Shown: in pieces, positions 52,338 to 63,913 of the stretch
Layout: each line of letters begins with the position of its first letter
Numbering within the stretch: position 1 is the first letter of the stretch
NCBI GenBank assembly: GCA_023078555.1
Contig: CM041198.1
Span: 5,894,924-5,958,923, forward strand
DNA: 64,000 bases
Reading direction: 5' to 3'
Source: Ulva prolifera
Taxonomy: Eukaryota > Chlorophyta > Ulvophyceae > Ulvales > Ulvaceae
Notes under the pieces: model-generated
The model's input: only the letters and a program-made list of their open reading frames with translations
Database searches by the model: none
Told to the model about the DNA's origin: nothing
Made by a program: the position numbers and the translations under genes

Positions 52338-53092
52338 CAACTTGGCTTGAATTCTTCGAAGCGAAGGCAACGGTATACCGCAGCGTCACAGACTCTTCGG
52401 AAGACTGCAGCTGCTACGGTATACCATCAACTTGAAGGGCCCACAAATATCTCTAGAAAAAAAAGAAAAAAAAATCTCTGGGTATATATAGCACCCTATA
52501 GCACCCTCACGATCGCGAGGCCACACCGCGATGCTGAGAGAGGCCGTTCCGAACGTGCCCGAGTCGAGCGGCCACCAGAAGTCGCAACTCACGAATCCAC
52601 TCGCGACGTACTACTAGTTGCTTCCACACTCACACGAACGCCCCGCCTCAACCGGCACACGTGCCGGCAATTATGGTCATGATACACAATCTATAGGGTC
52701 TACATAGATTCTACACACGCGGCCCCAGCTGGGCCCAGTGGAAACTGTCCTCACCCCTGCCAGTGGTGAGCATGACCCCCCGGCATACCTCTGTAGATAG
52801 AGCTCTATCTCGAGATACTCCGACAGCGTGCATGCGTGGGCCTTCATGAAAGCTGCCGCGTCGTGCGCCCGTAGGCCTGTCAGCAGTGCGCAGCATGAAA
52901 TATTATTCGAACGTGAGTTTGCACGCGCGATGGCAACGGTGCACGGTCATGACGTTGATCGAGCTGAGAGTGCACAAGCCTAGGCCGTCATCGTGGACGT
53001 TAATGTTTTGGGTCCGGATCATCGATGCTTCGCTACGTTCTCCGTGCATCACGGGATCGCGAACGGGCAATGTTGGAAGGTAGTCATCGAGG
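52338..53092. other. Gene-free stretch
   Basis: Nothing supported. Short A-rich run near 52457-52475. Confidence 0.4.
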
Positions 53093-53204
53093 TCCCATAG
53101 CATGCGGCTAAATGAGCAGCAGAGCAGCCAGCAGACGTGCACAGCGCACCCCTAGCCACCACAGAGCAGGGGAGAACTTGTAAACACCGCGTGAAAATTG
53201 CGAC
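53093..53204 (+). repeat. Segmental repeat, copy 2
   Basis: Direct copy of 50911-51023. The break after GAAAATTG is sharp in both copies. Confidence 0.85.
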
Positions 53205-53446
53205 GCCTGATCCGCAGCGATGGCTGGTGCGGACGAACAGTGAAGTGCAAAACGGGCCCCCAATTTCACAGCACTTTGTAGAGCATGAGATGGTGGGCTG
53301 TAGCTACCCTTTCAGCACATAGCAGGAATAGCGTGTTGCTGCATTCTGTTGCAATCGCGGCCGCTGTAGTGCCTAGGGCGGGATCCCGAGCTCGCTGATT
53401 TCAAGCTTGACTGTGTGAAAGTTTTGCTGAGTGCTGTGATTGTCTG

Positions 53447-53476
53447 TGTCGGAGGTATTGTACAATACCTCCGACA
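53447..53476. repeat. Perfect 30-bp palindrome
   Basis: Arms TGTCGGAGGTATTGT and its complement, no spacer. Confidence 0.95.
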
Positions 53477-53599
53477 TGTGATTCTTGCACGAGTAGACGA
53501 ACCAGTATCACAGTGGAGAGGCAGGAGCAGGTGTGACAGTTTGTCAACAGGCCGGGCAATTCCGGGATGCGAGCACCGAGCTGCTGTATGCCTACTAGT

Positions 53600-53710
53600 T
53601 ATTACAAAAGAGTGAACGGGAGAAAACAAACACTGAAACCGAATCTCATCCGCATCAACATCAAAACACACGCATACGAACACAACAACCACACTCACAA
53701 CTGCTAGTGC
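53600..53710 (-). mobile_element. LINE-B fragment, 111 bp, with 12-bp duplication
   Basis: Flanked by ATGCCTACTAGT at 53588-53599 and 53711-53722, perfect. Confidence 0.88.
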
Positions 53711-53722
53711 ATGCCTACTAGT

Positions 53723-56617
53723 AGTATGTGATGCCATTCATGCTTGCTGCAAATCCGGGGCGCACACCCATTGCACGCATGTGTGAGTCCACAGGCCATC
53801 AGCATCACAGCACAACATCAACATCATCACTGAATGCTGTTGGAGCGGGCGAAGCATATAAAATGCTGCGCATCTGCTCCAGCTCAAATTCTTATCTCGA
53901 TGGTTAGCTTCCATTTTGCCTGCACCCATTCGAGCTTGTACACACATGCTGTGAGGCAGCATGCAGTGCCACCGCGTCAATCTGGATGCTGCAAGATTCG
54001 ATCGATTCGACACAGCTGTCATTTGCGGACGTTCCCTGACACCCGCACGCAGGCTGAGCTGTGCTATATAATGTGCCAAATCAATCCGACACTCAGCAGT
54101 GCAAGAAGCGTAGCGCGCCAACGACCATGTTAATGTAGCAGCCACCACACGTTCCGCAATTGCTTAAGCTTTCATCAATTTCGTTAGCCTCCGAAAGAGT
54201 CTACGTGTGTTGGAGTCCAACAACTCGCCAGCTGCAGTGTTAATGCCTCACTCCTGACATCAATTGCACGACGTGCAGCCTAGAATCAGCGGTGCGATTT
54301 TTCTGTTTGGTGCAAGATTGATGTGCCGTAGGGTCCATTACGCACTGTCGACATGTGCGCCCATGCACGCGTGGCTGAACCTCAAACAAATGACAATTGT
54401 AGGCGTGCTGCGGGCCTGAGCAGACACAAGAGAAGCGCCCTTTATTGTTTGACTCGTCTTTCTATGTTCATCTTTATGTTCTTGCGGCGTTGGAATATCT
54501 CGGGTCATGTCCGAAACATCGTTCGAAACATGTGTCCGAATCGGGTCAGCCCAATAACGGGTCACTTTGAGCTGCGGAGATACATAGACGGCTGTCTTCC
54601 GTTCACCCTTTTGTGAAGACGTGCTGTCGTGAAGTTTACGTGCCAGAAGCCTGTACCTTGAGCCCTCGCGAGGTTGGTATGAATACGTCGGGACGTCGTC
54701 GCTTCGATTCTGCGTGCGCTTTGAGGAGTCCAAACAGCCGTGCGTGACGACCTGGATTAGCGCAGGAGAAGGCCTTTCATGTGAGAGCGTGATCATGAGG
54801 TCGTCTGGGCGATTTGACAAGTAGGATCCTCATTCAGCATGTGCTTCCGCTCGTTCGACGTGTTCAACGCCACAGTCTTCGTGTGTGTTCACGGCGGTGC
54901 ACCCTGCCGACGCGACTCGCGACGGTAGCTTGCGCAGATCTGCATGGACAACACTTTGCTGCAAGGTTCGGGCTATGACAGATGTACCACGGGCTGTCTC
55001 AAATGCAACATGACGCCTCTCGATTACGTCATATGCTTGTCCCGGTGCCCTAGGCCTGTCCACTGTGCATGCATGGTGCAGCTGCTTGCATGCATAGCCA
55101 CGACTGAAGATGCAGCGTACTGAGAAACAAGTAGTCACCTGCTCTGCACTGGGTGCGGCATGCGCGTTGGCAACTTGAGATAGCTCAACTTTGCCACCAG
55201 TTCTGATTGATGACTTGATATCATAAGTATCTCGGACCTAGCCTATAGGCTATTACACAGTTGTGCCATGTTTGGAGGCCAAATTTAAAGCCGCTCGCGG
55301 CTGCAGAGTCATTCCTGTGCTGGCCTTCGTTTATTAGCCTGCTCATGAGTCCTGGGTCTACTGCATGATGTTGGGTTGCATCACACTAGCTTCTTGACAT
55401 CATGATGATCATGCTTCACCAATTGTTGCAAGCCAGTACTACCAGCCATGCATTATGGGGAACCTTCCCCTCAATGTGGCAGTGATCATGATGTGCACAT
55501 GTAAAGACTTGATCAAACAACAACCTCAAGAAGGTGCAACGCGATAGCTATGAAACCGCCAATCTGTCGGGAGGATCCTATCTCACAGCCTCCCTGGGCA
55601 CGCCTTGTGAAGTTCCGGACTGTCCTGTGCAGCTGCAGCTACTACTGGTGCTACTGGCACTACTAGTATATTTGGCCCATATGGGACCGTGTTATTCGGA
55701 GTTGTCAATGCCCAATAGGATAGGGCTTAGTAAATTCAGATTTACTTGACTTTACGGGTAGCTGAATCTTAGTATGCATGCAGCAGAACATATATAGCAC
55801 TATCTGAGCTCCACCATGACTGTAGTACTAGTACTGTCTGCAGGTACTTGACCACGACCACGACAGCCAGGACACATCCAGCTCATTCAGCGGAGAGTCT
55901 GCAGCAGCAAGCCAACAAGCCCTCTGCAATTGCGAGCTCGGTCCTGTCTCCCGGGCCCGCTCAGCTGTACTATAGCTATAGTAGTGCGCCTACCCGTACG
56001 CATTCAGAGATCATCTCAGGAATACAGGAGCTGACAGCATGATGCTGCATGCCCCAGGTGTGTGCCACATAGCAACCAACAGCACCAACTCCCGTGAGCA
56101 TGAAGGCATACCTTCAGATCTAAACAGTTCAAATCAGGGCCACCCGGCTGATCAGCATTATTAATGACTACTACCTGAGAATTCATCCCTGGAAGACTTC
56201 ATGGCTACTGCAGACTGCAGATTTCACTGATGGCATGTTCCTTTGAGACATACTTCCTGCTTCATGGCCAACTTGGAGCCAGTAGGGCGCTCGAGCTCAG
56301 GTGAACCATGTATACGTAGATACCTGCGCGCAGCTGTCACGAGCCTCTCAGAGGCTCTTGGCGGTTGCATTCCGCACTCTGCTGGCAGCCGAGCACAGCT
56401 GGCACTGCTGGCAGATCACAGTGCTGCTGCAGCGGTTAAAGTGTTGTAGCTTCCACCTAATCTGCAGGCTACTAGTATGGAGCATGCGTATGCACATTCA
56501 GGCAGCACTCGCATTCTGGCCGCATACCGGAGTAGTACTAGCAGCCTCCGAGTCATGCCTCTGGTCGGCATCGACCCATTCGAGAATGTAGGATCACGGT
56601 GACCCCTGTGTATAGGA
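53723..56617. other. Gene-free stretch upstream of KatG
   Basis: No exon recognised. Near 54650-54800 a segment resembles 9070-9180 (CGATTCTGCGTGCGCTTTG, GCCGTGCGTGACGACCT). A LINE-B-like tail CGTTCACCCTTTTGTGAA lies at 54599-54616. An R1 repeat part is at 55690-55757. Confidence 0.5.
55690..55757 (+). repeat. Partial R1 repeat
   Basis: TATTCGGAGTTGTCAATGCC and TAAATTCAGATTTACTTGAC match the 3' part of R1 at 9168-9292. Confidence 0.6.
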
Positions 56618-59600
56618 ATGCTGAACATGCTGGTGTCAGTGCTGATTGCCACCGCGGGCGTTGTGATCGCCCGCTGCCCGATGGGCCACGGTGCGGTGGG
56701 AGGCTTCAACGCCGTGATGCCAGGCGGGCTGACGCAGGGCCCCCTGAACACTGTGACGGGCCGCGACCTGCTGTGGGCCAACAGCGGCCCGATAGGCGGC
56801 AGCAGGTACATCCCGCAGACCACTGTGCCGCAGCAGGAAGCTCTCCCGCCTCCAGCGGCTCTGCCGCCGCTGTCGGCAGAGACGTATGCCGCCCTCCAGG
56901 CCGACATCGAGGCGCTACTCGGGAACAGCCTCCCAGAGTTCCCGGCGGATTTCGGCACGTACCGCGGCCTGATGATCCGGCTCGCGTGGCACTGCAGCGG
57001 CACGTACCGTCAATCCGACGGCCGGGGCGGCTGCGACGGGGCGCGCATCCGCTTTGCGCCGGAGTTCCAGTGGCCGGACAACACGCAGCTCGACAAGGCA
57101 CTCGGCCTGCTGCAGCCGCTGTACGACAAGTATGAGGGCGTCATTTCCTGGTGCGGCCCTCCGTCAAATCCACCTTGGCAATGCTGCTAGCTCTACAGAG
57201 GCACTGAATCCGATGCAGTGCACGTACAACTAGACTCTGTACTTTGCACAGGCACTGCGGCCCGTCTGACTGGCCATTTTGTTGGTCATCATGATCTGTA
57301 GCTCATGAGCTACACAAGCGCAGCTGCAATCGCTGCCACATCATGCTGTTAAATTGCTTACCTGCTCTACTATTTTATGGCAGAAACCAGTATATCAATG
57401 TCCGAAGTGCATCTGTCGCGCCGCCGCAGCTCTCAATGCTTATCCAATGTGGCCCTGTCCGATCGGACGCCGAGTTAGTGCATAGAGATATAATAGGATG
57501 GCCAGCTTGAAGCCACACAGCAGCTGGCTCAGTGAACTTGGTCTGAACAACAAGCACACAAGCACACAAGCATGCAGGGGTGACCTGATTGTGCTCACGG
57601 GCAACGTTGCCATCTCCAGCGGCGGCGGCCCGGTCCTTGGCTTCTGCGGCGGCCGCCGCGATGATGTCGACGGCTCCGCGTCCCTACCCTTCGGCCCAAA
57701 CGCCATCCAGCAGTCGCTGTCGCCGTGCCCGGTGAACGGCCTGTGCAAGGACCCTTTGGGCGCGAGCACCGTCGGCCTCATCTATGTTAACCCCGCCGGC
57801 CCAGTTGATGCCCCAGGCGACCCCGCGGCGAGCGCAAAGGACATCCGCAAAATCTTTGGCAACATGGGCTTCAACGACCGCGAATCAGTCGCGCTGATCG
57901 GCGGAGGCCACGCGTTTGGCAAGGTGCGTATATATGACAGCTGCACACCTGTGCGGCACAGATAGAGCGTGCGCAACGTGGACGGTGCAACGGCGCTGTG
58001 AGAACTGCTTTAAATCGTTTTGGTCTGCACTGTGCATGTGTGAAACCGGTTACAAAAGAGTGAACGGGAGTAGACAGACGTACACCAAAACCGAATCTCA
58101 TCCGAATCACCAGCAACACATACACTGTGCATGTATCGATTTCTGCGCACGTGTGCCCGGAGTCGTTGACAGATCGCCGTAATGCCATTGTGTCTCGTCT
58201 GTCTGACTGACTGTGACAATGTGCACAGAATTCGATGATCGCATTGTTAACAGCCCCCCCCCCCCCTCCCCAATATGCATCCGACCGTCGTGATGACACC
58301 ATGTGCCCTGCAGTGTCACGGTGCATGCGAGGACGGCCCCGGGCCCGGCCCGATCGAGAGCCCCAGCGCGCCGTACCCCGGCGTGTGCGAAGCCTTCCCC
58401 GAGGACCCCCGCGGCGCCGGCCGCAACACCTTCACCTCCGGCTTCGAGGGCCCCTGGACCACCACTCCTACCAAGTGGAGCAACCAGTACTTTAAGAATC
58501 TTCTCATCTACGACTGGCGGCTCGAGGAGAGCCCCGCCGGGCAGCCGCAGTTCCACCCCTACAACAAGACGACCGGAGACCCCGGGCCAGACATCATGAT
58601 GCTCGTGTCGGATGTTGCCTTCATCAACGACCCAGAGTACCTGAAGCTGGTGGAGGAGTACGCAGCAGACCAGGCTGCGCTGGACCGTGACTTTGCGGCG
58701 GTGTGGTATCGGCTGACCACTCAGGACATGGGCCCTGTCACGCGCTGCACCGGCCCCGACGTGCCGCAACCACAGCCGTTCCAGAACCCTCTGCCAGAGG
58801 CGGCGGTGGAGGTGAAGGCTGGCCGCAATACTTTCATCAAGGTGGCGGAAGAGATTGTGAGCGTGCTCCGCAGCGAAGAAGATGTCGCTCTGGTGGCAAA
58901 TCTGGCTTACAACTGCGCCTCCACATTCCGAGCAACGAACTACGCTGGAGGCTGCAACGGAGGCCGCATCCGCTTCCCGCCACAGGTGCGTTTGTGCCAC
59001 CGTTTTCACCCTCCCTGTCTGATTCATGATCACATTCGTTTCATCAGCAACTGTATTGCACCATCTCAAAGCCAAGGATAACACCCCTGGTCCTGTTGGA
59101 TAATCTGGAATCCGGTCGTGTGGTACATCCGATCCGGGATTCCCTCCGCTGTACCGCATTTATGACATAGATGTTGCAGTGCCAAACCTGTTGTCATTGG
59201 TCGCCCCCACATGGCAGTCCTAGTGCTGCCACAGGGCAAATTGGTACTGTCACATGTCCCCAGGATTGAGCATGATCATGAGCAGAGGTGTGCGCGTGCA
59301 GATCGACCTGCCATCCAACGAGGGCGCAAGGGAGGCTCTGGAGCTGCTGCAGCCTGTGTACGACGCCTTTGAGGGCGAGGTCAGCTTTGCAGACATCATT
59401 GTGCTGGCCGGCAGCGTCGCGCTGGAGAAGGCAGGCGGCCCACGCGTGCCCTTCTGCCCTGGCCGTGTCGATGCCACCGACGGCGAGTCCGCGCAGGACC
59501 TGTCGCCGCGGATGTACTACCTCGACCCCCTCACAGCCGCCCTGGACAGTGCCCGAGTGCGCCTCTTCATCCATTGGTTGTTGAAATTCAATGTGAAACA

Positions 59601-60201
59601 AGTCAGGGTGAAGCATCTGCTTGGCTTCAGTTTCTGTGTGATCCAGCACGCATTTGGCTGTCTTTGTCTGACACATATGTGACATGCATGATATCAGATT
59701 TCGGCTATCAGCCTTCCGCCAGCGCAATATTACATGTTACATATTGTTGACCAGCATCATTGCTGAAGACACCAGAGCTCTGTACACATTCAGAGTCCGC
59801 GAAGCAGCAGCCGTCCTTCGTTTGAGCGCCGATGCTTGCAGGTGATGGGGCTGTCTGCTTCTCAGTATGTTGCCCTGGCCGCCCGCCCCACCGCCACCTC
59901 GCCCATCCTCTCCAACAGCGTCTTTAAGACCCTGGTCGAAAACACCTGGGAGCCGGTGCTTGCAATTGAGGGCGATGCCATCGCCGTGGACCCTCTGGAG
60001 GGCGAGTACCGCGCCGTGGGGGACTCCGAGGTGGTGGTGCCGGTGGCGCAGTGGGTGCTGCTGCGAGACGCTGAGCTGCGCTTCCACGTGCGTGAGTTTG
60101 CCGAGAGTGAGGAGGCGCTGGCAAAGGCTTTTGGCAGCGCTTGGGAGTATCTCATGAACGCTGACCGCTTTGATGGGCCGGCCAGGAATGTGTGCTCTTG
60201 A
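56618..60201 (+). CDS. katG: Secreted catalase-peroxidase (KatG family, class I haem peroxidase)
   Basis: Breaks down hydrogen peroxide. Exons 56618-57150, 57578-57923, 58314-58985, 59302-59556, 59842-60201: 2166 nt, 721 residues, the usual KatG size. An N-terminal signal peptide (MLVSVLIATAGVVIARC) predicts secretion or an organelle lumen. The N-terminal haem domain has the distal Arg-Trp-His (MIRLAWHCSGTYR), GRGGCDGARIRF, the Tyr loop (GLIYVNPAGP) and the proximal His (ALIGGGHAFGK). WSNQYFKNLLIYDW and ALDRDFAAVWYRLTTQDMGP follow. The C-terminal haemless domain has NGGRIRFPPQ, VSFADIIVLAGS and AWEYLMNADRFD. The Met of the Met-Tyr-Trp adduct is not where expected; that stretch reads SAPYPGVCEAFPEDP. 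The Trp and Tyr are present. Catalase activity is therefore uncertain. Intron 2 holds a LINE-B insertion. Confidence 0.92.
58040..58132 (-). mobile_element. LINE-B fragment in KatG intron 2
   Basis: 93-bp insert flanked by CACTGTGCATGT at 58028-58039 and 58133-58144, perfect. It lies antisense to the gene. Confidence 0.88.
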
Positions 60202-60640
60202 GTGGAGTCTCATTCGCGGCTGTATCTGCCATCAAGGATGTACATCATACTTTATCCATCCCTGTCTAATAACGTTAACTATGCCGCATGGCGGCCATCC
60301 GAACACTTTTGAGAGTAACCCTTCCCATGGTGAATGTTATTGTTGCGGTGCTGAGGTGGAGGATTGCCTGAGTCATAGAGTACAATGTCGGCTGAGTGTT
60401 TCTGTGTTTAATCGAACACAGACTCCAGCAATTCATAAATTTCTGGAGTGTGTCCGTCGCGTAGAAGGTGCATAAGTACTGATTTGTGACACCCAATTGT
60501 AACAGCTGTCTAGACCTACTGCACATTGGATTCAACGACTAGGACAAACACCAGCTATCAGACCAGCATGTGCTGAGTTTTCAGCCTTTATATAAATCTG
60601 ACCTCTGGGATGCAGGCTGCAGCAGCCTGTAGCTTGATGT
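60202..60640. other. KatG 3' flank
   Basis: No further exon recognised. Contains the possible poly(A) signal at 60498. Confidence 0.4.
60498..60502 (+). terminator. Possible TGTAA polyadenylation signal of KatG
   Basis: TGTAA about 297 nt after the KatG stop. Confidence 0.4.
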
Positions 60641-60679
60641 AACCATATCATATATATATGGTTTATATATGATATGGTT
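60641..60679. repeat. AT-rich hairpin
   Basis: 16-bp perfect arms (AACCATATCATATATA) with a 7-nt loop. Confidence 0.9.
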
Positions 60680-60954
60680 TCAAAGTTCCTCACCCTGAAC
60701 GGACAAATTACTGTGACGAAAACCCGTTCCGCAATTGAGGCATATTTTGTGAACCCTATTCGTCCGACAAATGCCGGTATATCCGATTCACAGCCATAGC
60801 TGACACTTTCGATGGTAGCCTGCGGAATGCGCCGACAACTCACCGCTATGTTATCCACTAGTGTATGATATCATATGAATCATTCGGACATGATTGCAGT
60901 ACTAGTCAAGGCAGAAGACTGCGCAGCAGGCGTAAGCTTTCATCACTGTTCCAT

Positions 60955-61540
60955 GATAAGACAGCGTCGCGGAGCAGCACCCACTGCGCCACCGGCGCCA
61001 CCACCTCGAGCTCGGCGCCCCCCACGGCGCGGTACTCACCCTCCAACGGGTCCACGGCAATGGCGTCGCCCTCACGCACCGGTTTCCATGTGTTTTCAAC
61101 CAGGCCTAGGGTCTTGAAGATGCTGTTGGAGAGGGCGGGGGTGTTTACTGGGGGGCGGCAGTGAGGGCGACAAACTGAGACACAGACAGCCCCGTCACTT
61201 GCAATCGCACTCCATCTGCAGTTGCAGATATTGGCATGATCATACTATGACAGTATAGTACACCACACATATGCATGCACGCAATACGGCTGTGACTTCC
61301 ACATCACGATGCTGATGTTGCTGGACTCAGCATTGATGTGCATACAATGCATACATTCGTCAAGCTGGGCCACATGATGCAGACAGCGAAACCGCGCTTG
61401 TTTGCCAAAAACGCTGAAGCGCGGCAGAGGTTTGACGATGAGCTGTGTATGAGCCATGGGCAACTAACATTCATGAGGAGACCGCACTCGCGCACTGTCC
61501 AGGGCGGCTGTGAGGGGGTCAAGGTACCAATCAGGTACTA
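60955..61540 (-). pseudogene. Partial inverted copy of KatG exons 4-5
   Basis: On the minus strand, about 61525-61490 encodes the end of KatG exon 4 (LDPLTAALDSAR) and continues into an intron-like stretch beginning GTGCGG. An acceptor-like GCAAG at about 61195 is followed by VTGLSVSQFVALTAAPQ and a stop. In another frame come LSNSIFKTL, then VENTW, EGDAIAVDPLEGEYRAVGG and PVAQWVLLRDA. These match KatG exon 5. The copy ends abruptly at about 60955. The stop, frameshifts and missing ends make it non-functional. Confidence 0.85.
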
Positions 61541-61571
61541 GTAATGTACTAGCAGTATGTCGGTGTTGCCA

Positions 61572-62174
61572 CACATCTTGCGCAGACTTGGTGTGCTGAG
61601 TCGTTTTGTGGCAACTGCAACTGATGTGCATTGGAAAGCTGCCAAGCGTGTGCTGCGGTACATTGCTGGTACGCTTGATAGGGGCATTGTGTATCAGCGT
61701 GGTATGCCCGCTGTTGAGGCATATACAGATGTTGATTACGCTGGTGAGCCTGACTCTACGAAGAGCACCTTAGATGCAATTGTACTCATACATGGTGGTC
61801 TTGTGGTCTGGAAATCCAAGTTGCAGACTGTGGTAGCTTGCTCAACATGTGAGGCTGAGTATGTGGCAGCAGCTGCAGCGGTGAAGGAGGTGTTGTGGGT
61901 TCACAAGCTCATGGCTGAGCTGAGTGGGAAGATGCAGCGTATTCGGCTGTATGGGGACAACCAGTCCGCCCTTGTTTTGATGAAGCAACATACTCCAGGA
62001 GCAGCTGGTAGGACAAAGCACATCGACATTGCGTTTCATTTTGTCCGCCACCGTGTGATGCAAGGAGACATTGAAGCAGTGTTCGTCAAGACAGAGGAGA
62101 TGAAGGCTGATATCCTCACCAAGGCTCTGCCAGGCCCGAAGCAGGAGGCTGGGAATGCAGATCTCTCAAATTGA
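61572..62174 (+). pseudogene. Ty1/copia polyprotein end: RT tail and RNase H
   Basis: Open frame with copia RNase H marks: VHWKAAKRVLRYIAGT, AYTDVDYAGEPDSTKST, VACSTCEAEYVAAAAA, LYGDNQSALVL, KHIDIAFHFVRHRV and KADILTKALP before the stop. The reverse transcriptase core is absent; homology begins abruptly at about 61575, beside the KatG copy. This is a 5'-truncated element. Confidence 0.9.
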
Positions 62175-62190
62175 ATCAGTGTGATGATTC

Positions 62191-62198
62191 AGGGGGGC
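62191..62198 (+). other. Copia polypurine tract
   Basis: AGGGGGGC just after the pol stop and directly before a TGTGGTGAAATC start, the expected place for a polypurine tract and 3' LTR. Confidence 0.65.
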
Positions 62199-62920
62199 TG
62201 TGGTGAAATCAGGAGTTTTCAGGAGAATCATAAGCATGGCTCCATATGAGACTGCTATGAGGGAGCTAGAAGCTAGCATATCAAGAGGTGGTTGTACGCA
62301 TGGTTGTTGTACACGTGCTCGACGCGATCCCTGAGATGAAGGGATTCAGAAAGCGGGAGCGTTTGTTGTGTTGCACATAGGTAGACATTATGTGTCTCTG
62401 TGCTTCAATGCATATAAACATTGTGTTGACTCTAGTAGGACATCTTGTCTATTGGAGTAAAATACAGGTATGGTGTCCTCTAGCTGACATGCATGGATAT
62501 GTGGTTGGTTTGTGCTTGTGGACACATAGTCTGCTGAGTTGGTATAACTCAGCACGTGGAATGCAGGCTGCATGAACCTGTGAGTGCTCTAGACGGAGAT
62601 GCACTCGAGTTCACAGTTGAGCTCACAGCAGCTGTGTTCTTTCACAGGTATACTTCTATTTAGTGTATACCTCTGTAATCTTGTCTATTGGAGTTAAACA
62701 CCGGCTGCATGAATCTGTGAGTACTCTAGAGGGAGATACACTCACAGCAGCTGTGTTCTTTCACACAACTATCTACCGCATGTCACATCTGTGCGAAACA
62801 TGGGCCTATCTGACTGCAAAGTATATATAGTTTGCAGGCCTAGGCCCATAGCTATAGGCCTAGCACTGAAGCCGAGATCCACAGACTGTGGAGTCGCTTC
62901 AACTCGTAGTCACAGAAAAA
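62199..62920 (+). repeat. Probable copia LTR (3' border not fixed)
   Basis: Starts TGTGGTGAAATCAGGAG. Contains a TATATATA patch near 62822. An internal duplication repeats TCTTGTCTATTGGAG (62444 and 62676) and CACAGCAGCTGTGTTCTTTCACA (about 62625 and 62743). I could not place the terminal CA with certainty. Confidence 0.5.
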
Positions 62921-63263
62921 TAGAGACGTTGGGTCTTACTGTGGTGATGTGATGAGTGTGTACACTCAACTTGAGGCACTATGTGCCGATGTGGGCTAGC
63001 GATCGCTTCGATTGAAACTGTTAGAAGTGGGGGAGGAGTTGAACACTGTGCGCGGCGAGGTTCTCCACTCTTCCCCACATGTAATCATCTCACGTTTGAC
63101 TGAGCATGCTGATTTGCTCAAGCAACAGCGGTTGCAGGCTAGGTCTGGGGCGCTTGCGGGCAAACCAGGCCATGGCTGGCTGTTGTGGGATATCCATAAC
63201 TGGGGATCCAAGAATATAGATGACATAATCAAGGGAGGTGTCATCTAACAAAGGACTCGTTGC

Positions 63264-63325
63264 TTCAGGTGAGCCCCAGTGGTAGAGCATGTAGTGTGTA
63301 CTCATGAGGTCACCGGTTCAGTTCT
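63264..63325 (+). other. tRNA-like sequence
   Basis: CCCCAGTGGTAGAGCATG resembles an A box or D arm, and 32 nt later CGGTTCAGTTC resembles a B box. Anticodon stem and acceptor stem do not pair well, so it may be a tRNA relic or SINE head. Confidence 0.3.
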
Positions 63326-63439
63326 TACTTTCATTTCTGCCGCGCGACTTTACGCGATGGCAAGGTACGCTCCCCTCCACGTCGTCATGCACAGTCAGCA
63401 TGCTGACCAGCTCAGGCACGCGTATTAACCCCTGTGCAC

Positions 63440-63913
63440 ACTCGATGAGACTAACACGCGTCTTGACACTGGCGCAATCAGCCACGAGGCGACGGAGCTG
63501 CAGTAACCGCGCTCGACGCTGGCAAGGCTCCTCGCGAAGAGACCATCTACTGCTTCTTCTGCAAGAAGAAGGGACATTTACGCGCGAACTGCCCCCAGCG
63601 CAAACAGGCCGCGGCCAAAGATGTATGCGCTGTAGAATTGCCTGAAGAATTCCCGGACCACGATGCGTTGAAACCGTGGAATTTCATCATAGATAGCAGT
63701 TCCGATATTCAGCAACGGAGGCAATCGCGAAATAATTACCGAGTATGGTCCGTGCCAGAGGACTGCCAAATCCGCGTGACCACGCAAGATTCCTATTTCG
63801 GGCAGGGGAACCATTCAGGTGAACCAGGGCACTTATTTGGATGAGCATGGGAACAAGCATCCTCTGGATGTGGAAATCCCGGGTGTTTACTACGCTCCTG
63901 AGTGTCCGGATAA
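63440..63913 (+). pseudogene. Copia gag-protease remnant with frameshifts
   Basis: A gag-like stretch (LDETNTRLDTGAISHEATEL) ends in a stop; in the next frame come CFFCKKKGHLRANCPQ at 63551 (CCHC zinc knuckle), then KPWNFIIDSSSD (protease DSG changed to DSS). A further frameshift leads to GRGTIQVNQGTYLDEHGNKH and PGVYYAPECPDK. The frame is cut at 63913 by TIR element 4. Confidence 0.8.
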
